Shown here piece by piece: positions 8,843-16,802 of a stretch of 64,000 nucleotides of DNA. Numbering within the stretch: position 1 is the stretch's first letter; every line of letters begins with the position of its first letter. Under the pieces are notes generated by a model. The model did no database searches. It had not been told where the DNA came from and worked only from the letters and a program-made list of their open reading frames with translations. A program made the translations under genes and the position numbers. This DNA comes from JAVBWI01 sp036677445 (GTDB lineage Bacteria > Bacillota > Clostridia > Christensenellales > CAG-138): NCBI GenBank assembly GCA_036677445.1, contig JAVBWI010000006.1, positions 310,001 through 374,000 of the forward strand. Direction: 5' to 3'.

Positions 8843-10237
8843 ATGGAAAAACGCGAGCGCGATGAAAAACGCTTGATGAACGCCTGGACGCACACGTTCG
8901 GCATTATCATTACGGCGACGGCAATACCGGTTATCCTATTGCTGGGCGCATTTGGCGGCATGAAAAAAGTGATCGAAGCGCCAGCGTTTGCCTTAGGTAC
9001 CACCGTAAACGGGATTGACATAAGCCGTTTGAGCCTTAAAGAGGGAAGCGACCTTGTTCTGGCCAATGAAAATGCCCGGCTGAACGAAATCGCCATAAAG
9101 CTGATATACAACGGCGCCGAGGCTTCGTTTGACGCGAAGGAGCTGGGGGTATCCGGGAATTCGACCCAAATACTGAATACCGCATACATGCGTAACAAAA
9201 CCGGCGCTTTTCTGGAAGATTTTGATCGTTCGCTGAAACCGCTTCATATGCGATCCGATATTGTAATCTGCGACGCCCAATTAACGAAGTGTGTTGGAGG
9301 CTTTTTAAAAGAAAACAACCTGCCGGCAACAGATGCGGCGGCAGCGTTTGACGCGCAATTGCAAACGTTTACGTATACCGCCGCAAAGAACGGTTTAACC
9401 GCGAATGCAGACGCCGTATTTCAATTGATCAAATCGAAGATATTGGAAAAGAACTATGAACCGCTCAAACTGACGGAAGATCTTACGCATGTTGAGTATC
9501 CCAAAGTCACCGAGTCGGTGCTGCGCAAAAATACGGTTTTAATAGGCCGCTGTACAACGCTCGCGTCCATGAACAAGAACCGCAACACCAACATCCGGCT
9601 GATGTGCGAGGCGGTCAACGGAATCGTGCTCATGCCCGGAGAAATCCTTTCCCTTAACGAGCTTGTGGGGAAACGAACGCTTGAAAAAGGATTCCGGCCT
9701 GCCCCGTCCATAGTGGATGGACAGCTGGTTGACGATATCGGCGGGGGAATTTGCCAGTTGGCGGGAACGTTGTACACCGCGGCGCTTTACGCCGATATGG
9801 AGATCGTTGAGCGCGTGCACCATACATGGCCGTCGGAATATCTTCCTGTCGGCCTGGACGCAACGCTCAATTGGGACAACAAGGACCTCAAAATCAAAAA
9901 CCGTTCGGATTATCCGGTGTATATAGCCGCTACGTTTGAGAACCTCGCGGTCGATGTAAACATCTATGGGCAGGAACCGTCCGACGGAATAGAGATCGAT
10001 TTGGAAAACGTCATCGTTCAGGAGATTGAAGCGCCCACAGCCGAGATCATTTATACCGACAGGCTTCCCGCAGGCAAGGTTCGCACAAAAGCGAGCAGCC
10101 GAAAAGGATATGAAGTTTTGGTATACCGACACTATTTAAAGGACGGTGAGATCATTGCAAGCGATTTGATATCGCATGACCATTTTCGCCCTGTTCGGGG
10201 GACGATCCTAAAAGGCACGGATGAAATTATCAAATAA
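8843..10237 (+). CDS. VanW-family cell-envelope protein with peptidoglycan-binding-like N-terminal domains
   Basis: 464 residues. A cytoplasmic basic N terminus precedes one membrane helix (about 18-38), so most of the protein should lie outside. Residues about 50-220 resemble the YoaR/PGBD4-type repeats often found in front of VanW. The VanW domain spans about 235-390, with PGEILSLNELVGKRT, DDIGGGICQLAGTLYTAAL and HHTWPSEYLPVGLDATLNW. VanW proteins are linked to vancomycin-resistance clusters and spore or cell-wall functions, but the activity is unknown. ATG at 8843 lies just after the upstream gene. A second VanW protein is encoded at 38901-40298. Confidence 0.9.
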   Translation: MEKRERDEKRLMNAWTHTFGIIITATAIPVILLLGAFGGMKKVIEAPAFALGTTVNGIDISRLSLKEGSDLVLANENARLNEIAIKLIYNGAEASFDAKELGVSGNSTQILNTAYMRNKTGAFLEDFDRSLKPLHMRSDIVICDAQLTKCVGGFLKENNLPATDAAAAFDAQLQTFTYTAAKNGLTANADAVFQLIKSKILEKNYEPLKLTEDLTHVEYPKVTESVLRKNTVLIGRCTTLASMNKNRNTNIRLMCEAVNGIVLMPGEILSLNELVGKRTLEKGFRPAPSIVDGQLVDDIGGGICQLAGTLYTAALYADMEIVERVHHTWPSEYLPVGLDATLNWDNKDLKIKNRSDYPVYIAATFENLAVDVNIYGQEPSDGIEIDLENVIVQEIEAPTAEIIYTDRLPAGKVRTKASSRKGYEVLVYRHYLKDGEIIASDLISHDHFRPVRGTILKGTDEIIK

Positions 10238-10283
10238 GCGCAGCAATGCTTGGAACAGCTTGTGAATAAACAGGAGGTGCGAT

Positions 10284-10940
10284 ATGAAAAAAGCAACGGA
10301 AGTATTGGGACTCAAGGTGATGGGCGTCAAAGAAGGTCGGGATAAGGGTGTCATTCAGGATATCGTTATCAACGCGGCCAAGAAAAGCGTGGAATACCTT
10401 ATTTTAAAGGACAGCCGCGGCTATGGATTCTATGCCCTTGCGTTCAAGGATGTATTGGGGGCAGGTGCGGACTATGCGGTCACGGCCTCAGTCGAGAACG
10501 TGAAGAAGCTCTATGAATCCAAAGAACTTCTGGAAGCCACAGAAAAAGGCTTTTACATTCTCGGCGCAACCGCGTTGTCCAATACCGGCGATATCATCGG
10601 CGAAGTAGCCGACTTCTGTTTCTCCATGAAGAGCGGGCAGCTCGAAAAGGTGATTTTAGGCGACGGCGCCGAATTCACGTTTGCGCAGATCGAAACATTG
10701 GCGGGCAGCACGGTGTTCATCCGTCTGGATGACGCGCAATCCGACGCCGCCGCGGAGGATCCGAAGCTCAGCCAGATCGAAGGAGAATCTATAAAGTTCC
10801 TTCTGGGAAAAACCGTAAAGAACACAACGGAAAGTGAAGACGGCAAGTTCGTCGTGAAAGAAAACACCGTATTGACGCAAAGCATACTGGATGAGGCGGT
10901 CAAGCACGACGCCATACTCCTGCTTACGCTGAACGTGTAA
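10284..10940 (+). CDS. PRC-barrel domain protein
   Basis: 218 residues with two PRC-barrel-like segments. The first is residues about 1-80 (EVLGLKVMGVKEGRDKGVIQ, then YLILKDSRGYGFYALAFKDV) and the second about 90-150 (LGATALSNTGDIIGEVADFC). A hydrophilic tail ends in a short beta-rich segment. PRC barrels are small beta domains found in RNA-metabolism (RimM), photosystem and sporulation (YlmC/YmxH) proteins; no more specific role can be assigned. A clear GGAGG lies 6 bases before the ATG. It follows the VanW gene by 46 bases and is probably in the same operon. Confidence 0.85.
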   Translation: MKKATEVLGLKVMGVKEGRDKGVIQDIVINAAKKSVEYLILKDSRGYGFYALAFKDVLGAGADYAVTASVENVKKLYESKELLEATEKGFYILGATALSNTGDIIGEVADFCFSMKSGQLEKVILGDGAEFTFAQIETLAGSTVFIRLDDAQSDAAAEDPKLSQIEGESIKFLLGKTVKNTTESEDGKFVVKENTVLTQSILDEAVKHDAILLLTLNV

Positions 10941-11012
10941 AAGGATTTCCGGTATCGTAACCGGAAACCAGCAGCCGTTTTGATGAAGAAATGCGGACCA
11001 TATGATACATTG

Positions 11013-11057
11013 GCAAAAGCGGCGGGGTCTCTCCCACCGTTTTTGCTTTTGTTTTTG
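11013..11057 (+). terminator. Terminator after the PRC-barrel gene
   Basis: GCAAAAGCGG (from 11013) pairs with CCGTTTTTGC (to 11046) around an inner GGG/CCC stem, followed by TTTTGTTTTTG. It separates the envelope operon from the cold-shock gene. Confidence 0.7.
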
Positions 11058-11108
11058 TGCAGCGTGGAATGCTCTGCGAATTGCTCTGTGAATTGCAAGT
11101 GATTTTGC

Positions 11109-11137
11109 TTGACACTTCCCGTCCTGTATGTTACGAT
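11109..11137 (+). promoter_or_regulatory. Promoter and long leader of the cold-shock gene
   Basis: TTGACA (11109-11114), 17 bases, then TACGAT (11132-11137). Transcription from about 11144 gives a leader of roughly 120 bases before the TTG start. Long structured leaders are typical of cold-shock genes, where they control translation with temperature; that function is inferred here. Confidence 0.75.
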
Positions 11138-11265
11138 ACATCAGTATTCGGAATGCATCATTGTCTCACATGTTTTTGTAAGTCATTGTTCGTTTGATGA
11201 TTTACGAGGACGTGTGTTTTTTATGTGAAGCATGAATATAAAGTATATTTTTGGAGGCATTTATC

Positions 11266-11481
11266 TTGAACTACGGTACAGTGAAGTGGTTTAACGCGGA
11301 CAAGGGCTTTGGCTTTATTTCCAGCGACAACGGCGGCGAGGATGTATTCGTGCATTTTTCCGCGATCGTAGCCGACGGCGGCTACAGGACGTTGAATGAA
11401 GGCCAGAAGGTCACGTTTGATACCGAAAGGGATCCCAAGAACAGCAGCAAGCTGCGCGCGGTCAACGTTCGGCCTGCATAA
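11266..11481 (+). CDS. Cold-shock protein (CspA family)
   Basis: Single-stranded RNA/DNA-binding beta barrel of 71 residues, normal family length. It contains RNP1 (KGFGFIS, about 15-21) and RNP2 (VFVHFSAI, about 30-37). These proteins melt RNA secondary structure and support growth at low temperature. The start is TTG at 11266, nine bases after GGAGG; an upstream in-frame TTG at 11251 overlaps the ribosome binding site and is unlikely. It is preceded by a 120-base leader and followed by a strong terminator, so it is a single-gene unit. Confidence 0.95.
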   Translation: MNYGTVKWFNADKGFGFISSDNGGEDVFVHFSAIVADGGYRTLNEGQKVTFDTERDPKNSSKLRAVNVRPA

Positions 11482-11497
11482 TCAGCATTAAACCCGA

Positions 11498-11536
11498 AGC
11501 CGCCTTCCCCAGTTTGGGGAGATGGCGGCTTTTTTG
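11498..11536 (+). terminator. Terminator of the cold-shock gene
   Basis: AGCCGCC (11498-11504) pairs with GGCGGCT (11524-11530) around an inner CCCC/GGGG stem, with a T run to 11535. Confidence 0.85.
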
Positions 11537-11574
11537 CCAAGTACCGTATACAAAATAGTTTGCGAAGGAGCATT

Positions 11575-12852
11575 ATGGAACAAACGACATTCGATAAACT
11601 GGGCGTATCGCAGAACCTGCTTCATTGCCTTGAAGGCATGGGCTTTCAAAGCGCTACCCCGGTGCAGGAAATATCCATCGCGCCGCTGATGGCGGGACAC
11701 GATATCTCCGTACAGGCGCCAACCGGAACAGGGAAAACCTGTGCCTTTGGCATACCCATTGTAGAAAAGGCCGATGCGGCGGCATCGACCGTACAGACCC
11801 TGGTACTAAGCCCCACGCGGGAACTGGCTATCCAGATCGCGTCGGTACTGAGAAACCTTGCAAAATATAATCCCGGCTTACGTATCGTTGCCGTATATGG
11901 CGGAGAGCGCATCGAAAAGCAATTCGCAGCGCTGCGCCGCAGGCCCCAGATCGTCGTGGCAACGCCCGGGCGGCTTCTTGACCACATTGCGCGCCGTACG
12001 ATACGGCTGCAGGATGTACGCATGGTGGTGCTCGATGAAGCCGACCGTATGCTTGACATGGGGTTCCGTCCGGATCTCAACCGAATACTCGAAAGCGTAC
12101 CGGCCGAGCGCCAGACGGCCCTGTTTTCCGCAACGATGTCCAAGGGCATTCTGGCGATTGCTGAAACCTACCAGCGTGAGCCGCAAATGCTCAGGATTGA
12201 ACAGAAGTCGCTTACGGTGGAATCCGTAAAGCAGTATTATACCGAAGTACGCACGGGTGCAAAAGAAGCTGCGCTGGCGGCGCTGCTCAAAAAGGAGCGT
12301 TTCGGGCTTTCGCTTGTTTTTGTCAATACCAAGCGGATGGCGGAAAAGCTCTCCGGGCATCTTCAAAAATACGGTTTGCGCGTTGACGCGCTGCACGGCG
12401 ACATGCGCCAGAACCAGCGCGACAAGGTCATGAAGCAATACCGCTCGGGTGAACTGGATGTGCTCGTCGCCACGGATGTGGCGTCCCGCGGGATCGATGT
12501 TTACCACATCGACGCGGTCATCAATTACGACATCCCCATAGACTGCGACAGCTATGTCCATCGTATCGGGCGTACCGGCAGAGCGGACCAGTATGGCGTG
12601 GCGTATACGTTGATTTACCCCAGGGAGCGCGAGCAATTGAAGCTGATGATGCGCAGCACCAAAGCGGTCATCATTCCGACAGGTCCCGCTGTTGAGGCCG
12701 ATCTGGACAGCATGGAATTTACACAGACCGCCCGGCAGAACGCCATACCCGCAGGCTATGGGCAAGGCAAAAATTCCAGGCGTTCCAACCCGGATCGCAG
12801 GCAGTTCGCCACAAAGGATAAATCCCGCTGCGCGGCCGGAAGGTACCGCTGA
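11575..12852 (+). CDS. DEAD-box ATP-dependent RNA helicase
   Basis: 425 residues with the full set of helicase motifs: Q motif near residue 25, QAPTGTGKT (I), PTRELAIQ (Ia), TPGRLLDH (Ib), DEAD (II), SAT (III), FVNTKRMAEK (IV), ATDVASRGIDV (V) and HRIGRTGR (VI). It unwinds RNA in ribosome assembly or mRNA decay. The tail after residue 385 is short and basic, closer to RhlE/CshB-type than to DbpA with an RNA-recognition domain. ATG at 11575 follows AAGGAG. It lies directly after the cold-shock gene, which fits a shared RNA-remodelling role in the cold. Confidence 0.96.
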   Translation: MEQTTFDKLGVSQNLLHCLEGMGFQSATPVQEISIAPLMAGHDISVQAPTGTGKTCAFGIPIVEKADAAASTVQTLVLSPTRELAIQIASVLRNLAKYNPGLRIVAVYGGERIEKQFAALRRRPQIVVATPGRLLDHIARRTIRLQDVRMVVLDEADRMLDMGFRPDLNRILESVPAERQTALFSATMSKGILAIAETYQREPQMLRIEQKSLTVESVKQYYTEVRTGAKEAALAALLKKERFGLSLVFVNTKRMAEKLSGHLQKYGLRVDALHGDMRQNQRDKVMKQYRSGELDVLVATDVASRGIDVYHIDAVINYDIPIDCDSYVHRIGRTGRADQYGVAYTLIYPREREQLKLMMRSTKAVIIPTGPAVEADLDSMEFTQTARQNAIPAGYGQGKNSRRSNPDRRQFATKDKSRCAAGRYR

Positions 12853-12908
12853 ACAAAAAAACAGTATACCGTCAAACCGTCGGCGGGGCTTTGCATCGCC
12901 GATTTTCT

Positions 12909-12969
12909 TTTGCGAAAAACGGGCCGTCTCAGCTTATTGAATCTAAGACAGTCCGTTCTTTACGCGCCT
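12909..12969. repeat. Direct repeat copy 1 (terminator-like hairpin)
   Basis: Contains ACGGGCCGTCTCAG and the near-complement CTAAGACAGTCCGTT around an 8-10 base loop. The left arm and flank are identical to the copy at 14039-14097 over 24 bases, and the right flank is nearly identical. Read on the minus strand it ends in GTTTTTCG and could terminate the operon at 13768-12972. Confidence 0.8.
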
Positions 12970-12971
12970 AA

Positions 12972-13358
12972 TTATGATGGACCTGGCAAGGTCCCTGCTA
13001 TCTGACAAGGAGTTATAAGCTCCCAACTGTGGCCCGATGGACGGCTGATTGTAACAAAAGAGCTGGCCCCGATAGCACAAAGGGCTGCACCACTGTATGC
13101 ATATCTCGTGAATCCAGTTGTACGGTCAAAACTTCCAGTTGATACTGAACCGGAAATAAATTGCTCAGGATCAAGATTGGAAGCAGGCAATTATATATTG
13201 TCGATTAGAAAGGGTTGTTCCACCTGGATCACCGTTTGTCCATGTCCCTTTAGCTCTTGTTATCTTATTGCAGAATTTGCCAAAGAGGTCAGCGGCAACA
13301 TTCCGGCAATCATAATTGCCAGAAAAACAACAAATACAATCTTCACCTGTTTTTTCAT
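12972..13358 (-). pseudogene. Secreted-protein gene interrupted by two in-frame TAA codons
   Basis: The frame starts MKKQVKIVFVVFLAIMIAGM, a clear signal peptide with a probable cleavage after LTSLA. It reads TAA at codon 33 (13262-13260) and TAA at codon 56 (13193-13191), then stays open for 72 more codons (LPASNLDPEQFISGSV to TLPGPS) before its final stop. All three parts share one frame without indels. The ATG overlaps the upstream membrane-protein stop as ATGA. I do not recognise the mature sequence. Two independent point mutations, or suppression of TAA, are the options; decay is more likely. The islet is lower in G+C than its neighbours. Confidence 0.55.
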
Positions 13359-13768
13359 GTTTTTGTTTCCTCCTTATCTGCCTTTCTCTCTTGTGCTACT
13401 TCCGCCTTTGTTTTCAAGCCTGACACAGATTCATTTTTTCCGTAATCACCTCCCCTTAATGCTGAAACTAACAAATACCCAAACATTAGAACAAACAAAT
13501 ACATTGTTGGTCCATAGGCAAAGATACGAAAAGCGGATGCCAAAATACTAAACAGTAAATAGAGAATTGCTAGTGCTGCGTTTATTAGCTTGTTTGATAA
13601 ATCCATTAAAGCCAATGATATCCCACAAACTAGGGAAAAAATGATGAGCGCGATAAATGCTTCAATTCTGTATTTTATAATATAGTGCATATAAATAAAA
13701 TCGGAAAAAATAGCAAAAACAATCAGAGCAAGGATGACGATCAAATTCCTAATAACCGCTTTTTTCAT
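13355..13768 (-). CDS. Small multi-pass membrane protein, unknown
   Basis: 137 residues with four likely membrane helices (about 6-28, 36-56, 62-82, 84-104) and a charged tail (KTKAEVAQERKADKEETKT). No family is recognised. ATG at 13768 follows AAAGGAG. Codon and base use are clearly more AT-rich than the surrounding genes, which suggests transfer. Its stop overlaps the start of the broken secreted-protein gene (ATGA), so the two formed a coupled pair. An exported peptide plus a membrane partner is one possible reading, but unsupported by similarity. Confidence 0.7.
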   Translation of the reverse strand: MKKAVIRNLIVILALIVFAIFSDFIYMHYIIKYRIEAFIALIIFSLVCGISLALMDLSNKLINAALAILYLLFSILASAFRIFAYGPTMYLFVLMFGYLLVSALRGGDYGKNESVSGLKTKAEVAQERKADKEETKT

Positions 13769-14038
13769 ATCGATACGCTCCTTTACCAGTATTGATATAC
13801 TATATAGACTTTTTACAAGTGCGTTAGTTGCATTTATTCTATAAATTAACAATTCGTTAATAATATACCATATTTCCATACTAAGGCGGTATTTTAAAAT
13901 AACCTGGCACGCAAGAAAAAACTTAATGTATAAAAAGACAACCCTACTTTACGCTGCTTATCTTGGTTTTATCAATATCTGTGGCTGGCTATCGAACGCC
14001 AGCGATTCAGCACTCAGCGTCATCATCTTCCAGCGAAA
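13769..14038. other. AT-rich gap upstream of the islet operon
   Basis: No convincing gene. A short open frame at 13926 runs through the repeat and lacks a ribosome binding site. TTAAC/GTTAA (about 13846-13860) forms an inverted repeat upstream of the minus-strand membrane gene and could be an operator. The stretch next to the repeat copy (CATCATCTTCCAGCG) returns to normal base composition. Confidence 0.4.
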
Positions 14039-14097
14039 TTTGCGAAAAACGGGCCGTCTCAGTTTTTTATCTGAGACAGCCCGTTATTTATGCGCCT
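14039..14097 (-). terminator. Direct repeat copy 2; terminator of the 2-oxoacid oxidoreductase operon
   Basis: On the minus strand AACGGGCTGTCTCAG pairs with CTGAGACGGCCCGTT and ends in TTTTTCG. It lies just after the last gene of the oxidoreductase operon. It matches the copy at 12909-12969 in the same orientation; the right arm here is the better-paired one. Confidence 0.85.
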
Positions 14098-14103
14098 TTT
14101 TTC

Positions 14104-14640
14104 TTACTGAACCGCAGCCGCGCCCTTTAACAGCGCCTCACGGTTGAGCGGGATCAGGTGCGCCTTCTTCTCGCCCAGCTTGTAAAGCAGCGCCTGCAGC
14201 ACGTTTTCAATATCCACGCACTGGGTTTTTGCGATATACGCGCCCAGCATGACCATATTCGCTACGCGGCCGTTGCCCAGCTCTTCGGCAAGCTCGTTGC
14301 AAGGCACATAGTATACCTGAATATCGTCGCGCGTCGCCTTTACGTCGATGATGGAGCTGTTGATGAACAGCATGCCGCCCGGCTGCACCGCCGACTCGAA
14401 TTTATCCAGCGAGGGACGGTTCATGGCGACGACGGTGGTCGCCTTGCTCACTACCGGCGAGCCGATCGGCTCATCCGAAATATTCACGCTGCAGTTCGCA
14501 GTGCCGCCGCGCATTTCCGGGCCGTAGGCCGGAAGCCATGAAACGTACTTATCCTCGAGCATGCCCGCATAGGCAAGAAGCTGTCCCATCAGCAGCACGC
14601 CCTGTCCACCGAAACCCGCAAACAAGTTTTGCTCTAACAT
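14104..14640 (-). CDS. 2-oxoacid:ferredoxin oxidoreductase, gamma subunit
   Basis: 178 residues matching the gamma domain (GFGGQGVLLMGQLLAYAG near residue 8, then PAYGPEMRGGTANCSV), which helps assemble the enzyme and bind coenzyme A. It is the last gene of a delta-alpha-beta-gamma operon and starts 2 bases after the beta-subunit stop. The complex converts a 2-oxoacid and CoA to acyl-CoA, CO2 and reduced ferredoxin. The sequence alone does not fix whether the substrate is 2-oxoglutarate or branched-chain 2-oxoacids. Confidence 0.94.
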   Translation of the reverse strand: MLEQNLFAGFGGQGVLLMGQLLAYAGMLEDKYVSWLPAYGPEMRGGTANCSVNISDEPIGSPVVSKATTVVAMNRPSLDKFESAVQPGGMLFINSSIIDVKATRDDIQVYYVPCNELAEELGNGRVANMVMLGAYIAKTQCVDIENVLQALLYKLGEKKAHLIPLNREALLKGAAAVQ

Positions 14641-14642
14641 GG

Positions 14643-15380
14643 TCAGACCTCCTTCTTAACGCCCAGAGGGTAATACGGAATCATATCGCTTTCCAGCCAA
14701 TCCATCGATTCGACAGCGGATTTGCCCCAGTTGGTGGGACAAGTGGAAAGCACCTCCACCATCGAGAAGCCCTTGCCGGCCATCTGCGTTTCAAACGCCT
14801 TGCGGATGGCTTTCTTTGCACGCACGATGTTGGCGGTGGAGTTGACCGCAACGCGCTCGATATACGCCGCGCCATCGATCGTCGCCAGCATTTCGGACAT
14901 GCGGATGGGGTTGCCGCAATGCTCCTTGTCGCGGCCATAGGGGGATGTGGTCGTCTTCTGGCCGACCAGCGTGGTGGGCGCCATCTGGCCGCCCGTCATG
15001 CCGTAAATGGCGTTGTTGATGAATATGGTCGTGATCTTTTCGCCGCGATGCGCAGCCTGAACAATCTCCGCCGTGCCGATGGAGGCAAGGTCGCCGTCAC
15101 CCTGATAGGTGAACACACAGCTCTCCGGCCCCAGCACGCGCTTGATGCCCGTAGCCACGGCAGGCGCGCGGCCATGCGCGGCCTCCTGCATATCGACATT
15201 GAAATAACGGTAGGCAAACACGGCGCAGCCAACGGGAGCGACGCCGACGGTCCTATCCTGCAGGTTCATCTCCTCGAGCACTTCCGCCACCAGACGGTGA
15301 ACGATCCCGTGGCCGCAGCCCGGGCAGTAATGCATTACAGTATCCGTAAGAACGGAGGTCTTTTTAAATACGATTGCCAT
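14643..15380 (-). CDS. 2-oxoacid:ferredoxin oxidoreductase, beta (TPP-binding) subunit
   Basis: 245 residues. The thiamine-diphosphate motif is GDGDLASIGTAE (near residue 96) with the downstream asparagines FINNAIYGMTGGQMAPT, and the cluster-ligand region CPGCGHG lies near residue 19. The subunit binds thiamine diphosphate and performs decarboxylation. It is three bases after the alpha gene and two before gamma. KorB and VorA proteins both look like this; the neighbouring alpha subunit looks more like VorB. Confidence 0.95.
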   Translation of the reverse strand: MAIVFKKTSVLTDTVMHYCPGCGHGIVHRLVAEVLEEMNLQDRTVGVAPVGCAVFAYRYFNVDMQEAAHGRAPAVATGIKRVLGPESCVFTYQGDGDLASIGTAEIVQAAHRGEKITTIFINNAIYGMTGGQMAPTTLVGQKTTTSPYGRDKEHCGNPIRMSEMLATIDGAAYIERVAVNSTANIVRAKKAIRKAFETQMAGKGFSMVEVLSTCPTNWGKSAVESMDWLESDMIPYYPLGVKKEV

Positions 15381-15383
15381 AGG

Positions 15384-16457
15384 TCAAGCCCTCCTCATTT
15401 CCATGACTCTCTGTGCGATTTCCTCAGCGGTAGGCACGCGGCTGCCGGAATGCCCGAGAAGCTCGACTTGCTTTTCGCCGTTGACGGCCAGCTTCACATC
15501 CTCTATCATTTGGCCGGCGCTCATCTCAACGCACAGCGCCTTTTTGACGCCCGGCGCCATGATTGCATCGTGTACCGCCTTCTTGGGGAAAGGCCAAATC
15601 GTGATCGGGCGAACAAGGCCGACCTTGACCCCCTGCTTCGCCAACTGGGAAATGGCCGTTTTGCAAATACGCGCTACGGTGCCGTATGCGCACAGTATGT
15701 ATTCTGCCCCCTCTGTGTTGTAGACCTCCACAAGGGTTTCATTCTTTTCGATCTCGGCATACCTTGCCTGCAAACGGTTGGTCATCTCTTCCAGCTCTTC
15801 GACCTCGATATAGAGCGAATTGATCACGGCGCGAGGCCTGTCGGACTCTTTTGCGCTGTAGCCCGTCGTCGCCCAGTCCTTTTTGATGTTTTGTGCGGAC
15901 TCGGACGCTTTGATCTCGACCGGCTCCATCATCTGCCCGATGATGCCGTCGGCAAGTACCATGACCGGCGTACGGTATTTATCCGCCACGTCGAACGCGG
16001 TCTGCATCAGGTCAATGGCTTCCTGCACGGAAGCGGGCGCGTAAGCGACCATATGATAATCGCCGTGGCCGCCGCCCTTGGTGGTCTGAAAATAGTCGCC
16101 CTGCGACGCCTGAATGGAACCCAGCCCGGGGCCGCCGCGCATCATGTTCACAATAACGCAGGGCAGTTCCGCACCCGCAATATAGGAAATGCCTTCCATC
16201 TTCAGGCTGATCCCGGGGCTGGACGAGGATGTCATCACGCGGGCGCCGGCGCCGGCCGCGCCATACACCATATTGATGGCGGCAACTTCGCTCTCAGCCT
16301 GCAGGAAACATGCGCCTTCAATCTTGGGCATACGCGCGGACATGTATTCGGGAATATCGTTCTGCGGCGTGATAGGATAGCCGAAAAAGAACCGGCAGCC
16401 CGCCTGTATGGCGGCTTCCGCTATCGCCTCGCAGCCTTTCATCAGTTTCTTGGCCAT
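15384..16457 (-). CDS. vorB: 2-oxoacid:ferredoxin oxidoreductase, alpha subunit (VorB-like)
   Basis: 357 residues beginning MAKKLMKGCEAIAEAAIQAG. GYPITPQNDIPEYMS, FLQAESEVAAINMVYGAAGA and MTSSSSPGISLKMEG are the pyrimidine-binding and interface motifs of the alpha subunit. The closest remembered pattern is VorB (2-ketoisovalerate type), though KorA (2-oxoglutarate) is similar. It works with beta, gamma and the small ferredoxin subunit from the same operon, and supplies acyl-CoA and low-potential electrons in anaerobic amino-acid metabolism. Confidence 0.93.
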   Translation of the reverse strand: MAKKLMKGCEAIAEAAIQAGCRFFFGYPITPQNDIPEYMSARMPKIEGACFLQAESEVAAINMVYGAAGAGARVMTSSSSPGISLKMEGISYIAGAELPCVIVNMMRGGPGLGSIQASQGDYFQTTKGGGHGDYHMVAYAPASVQEAIDLMQTAFDVADKYRTPVMVLADGIIGQMMEPVEIKASESAQNIKKDWATTGYSAKESDRPRAVINSLYIEVEELEEMTNRLQARYAEIEKNETLVEVYNTEGAEYILCAYGTVARICKTAISQLAKQGVKVGLVRPITIWPFPKKAVHDAIMAPGVKKALCVEMSAGQMIEDVKLAVNGEKQVELLGHSGSRVPTAEEIAQRVMEMRRA

Positions 16458-16471
16458 TGCTCGTTCCCCCC

Positions 16472-16678
16472 TTATTTCTCAACCTGGATAACGACATCCG
16501 GGCAGGTACGCGCACAGGATGCGCACGCGGTACATGCTCCCATATCGACTACCTCCGCGGGGTGGTACCCTTTGGAGTTCAGCTTTGTTTTGGACAGCTG
16601 CATGATCTTTCTCGGACAAGCCCGCACGCAGAGTCCACAGCCCTTGCAACGTTCTTCGTTGATGGTTACCATGGCCAT
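16472..16678 (-). CDS. 2-oxoacid:ferredoxin oxidoreductase, delta (2x[4Fe-4S] ferredoxin) subunit
   Basis: 68 residues with two cluster motifs, CKGCGLCVRACP and CTACASCARTCP, so it carries two [4Fe-4S] clusters and passes electrons to free ferredoxin. ATG at 16678 follows AGAGG; a GTG nine codons upstream is possible but poorly placed. First gene of the delta-alpha-beta-gamma operon, 14 bases before alpha. Confidence 0.93.
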   Translation of the reverse strand: MAMVTINEERCKGCGLCVRACPRKIMQLSKTKLNSKGYHPAEVVDMGACTACASCARTCPDVVIQVEK

Positions 16679-16770
16679 TTGCTCGTTCAACCTCTCTTTC
16701 TTCACCTAAATACCGTTTTCCCGGCAGACCTCCAGCATATGCCATCAGTGTCTGCAAACTGAAGAAACCC

Positions 16771-16802
16771 AAAACAACAACACGCCGCCCTATGCAGCGT
16801 GT
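16771..16802 (-). terminator. Terminator between the P-loop ATPase gene and the oxidoreductase operon
   Basis: On the minus strand ACACGC pairs with GCGTGT around a 10-base loop, followed by TGTTGTTTT. The stem is short, so read-through into the operon is possible. Confidence 0.5.

Noticed and set aside
8223..9198. Several minus-strand open frames with repeated peptide patterns
   Set aside because: They arise because the 15-base tandem repeat of the plus-strand gene lacks stops in other frames.
12972..13190. Independent 72-codon gene
   Set aside because: It begins at TTG immediately after a TAA and is in frame with the signal-peptide start at 13358, so it is better read as part of the interrupted gene.
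12909..14097. Insertion sequence or transposon ends
   Set aside because: The flanking repeats are direct, not inverted, match a terminator, and no transposase is present.
13926..14147. 73-codon plus-strand gene
   Set aside because: It runs through the direct repeat and into the opposite strand of a conserved gene, with no ribosome binding site.
14538..16709. 723-codon plus-strand open frame across the 2-oxoacid oxidoreductase operon
   Set aside because: Opposite strand of four clear subunit genes; low-complexity composition and no domain signal.
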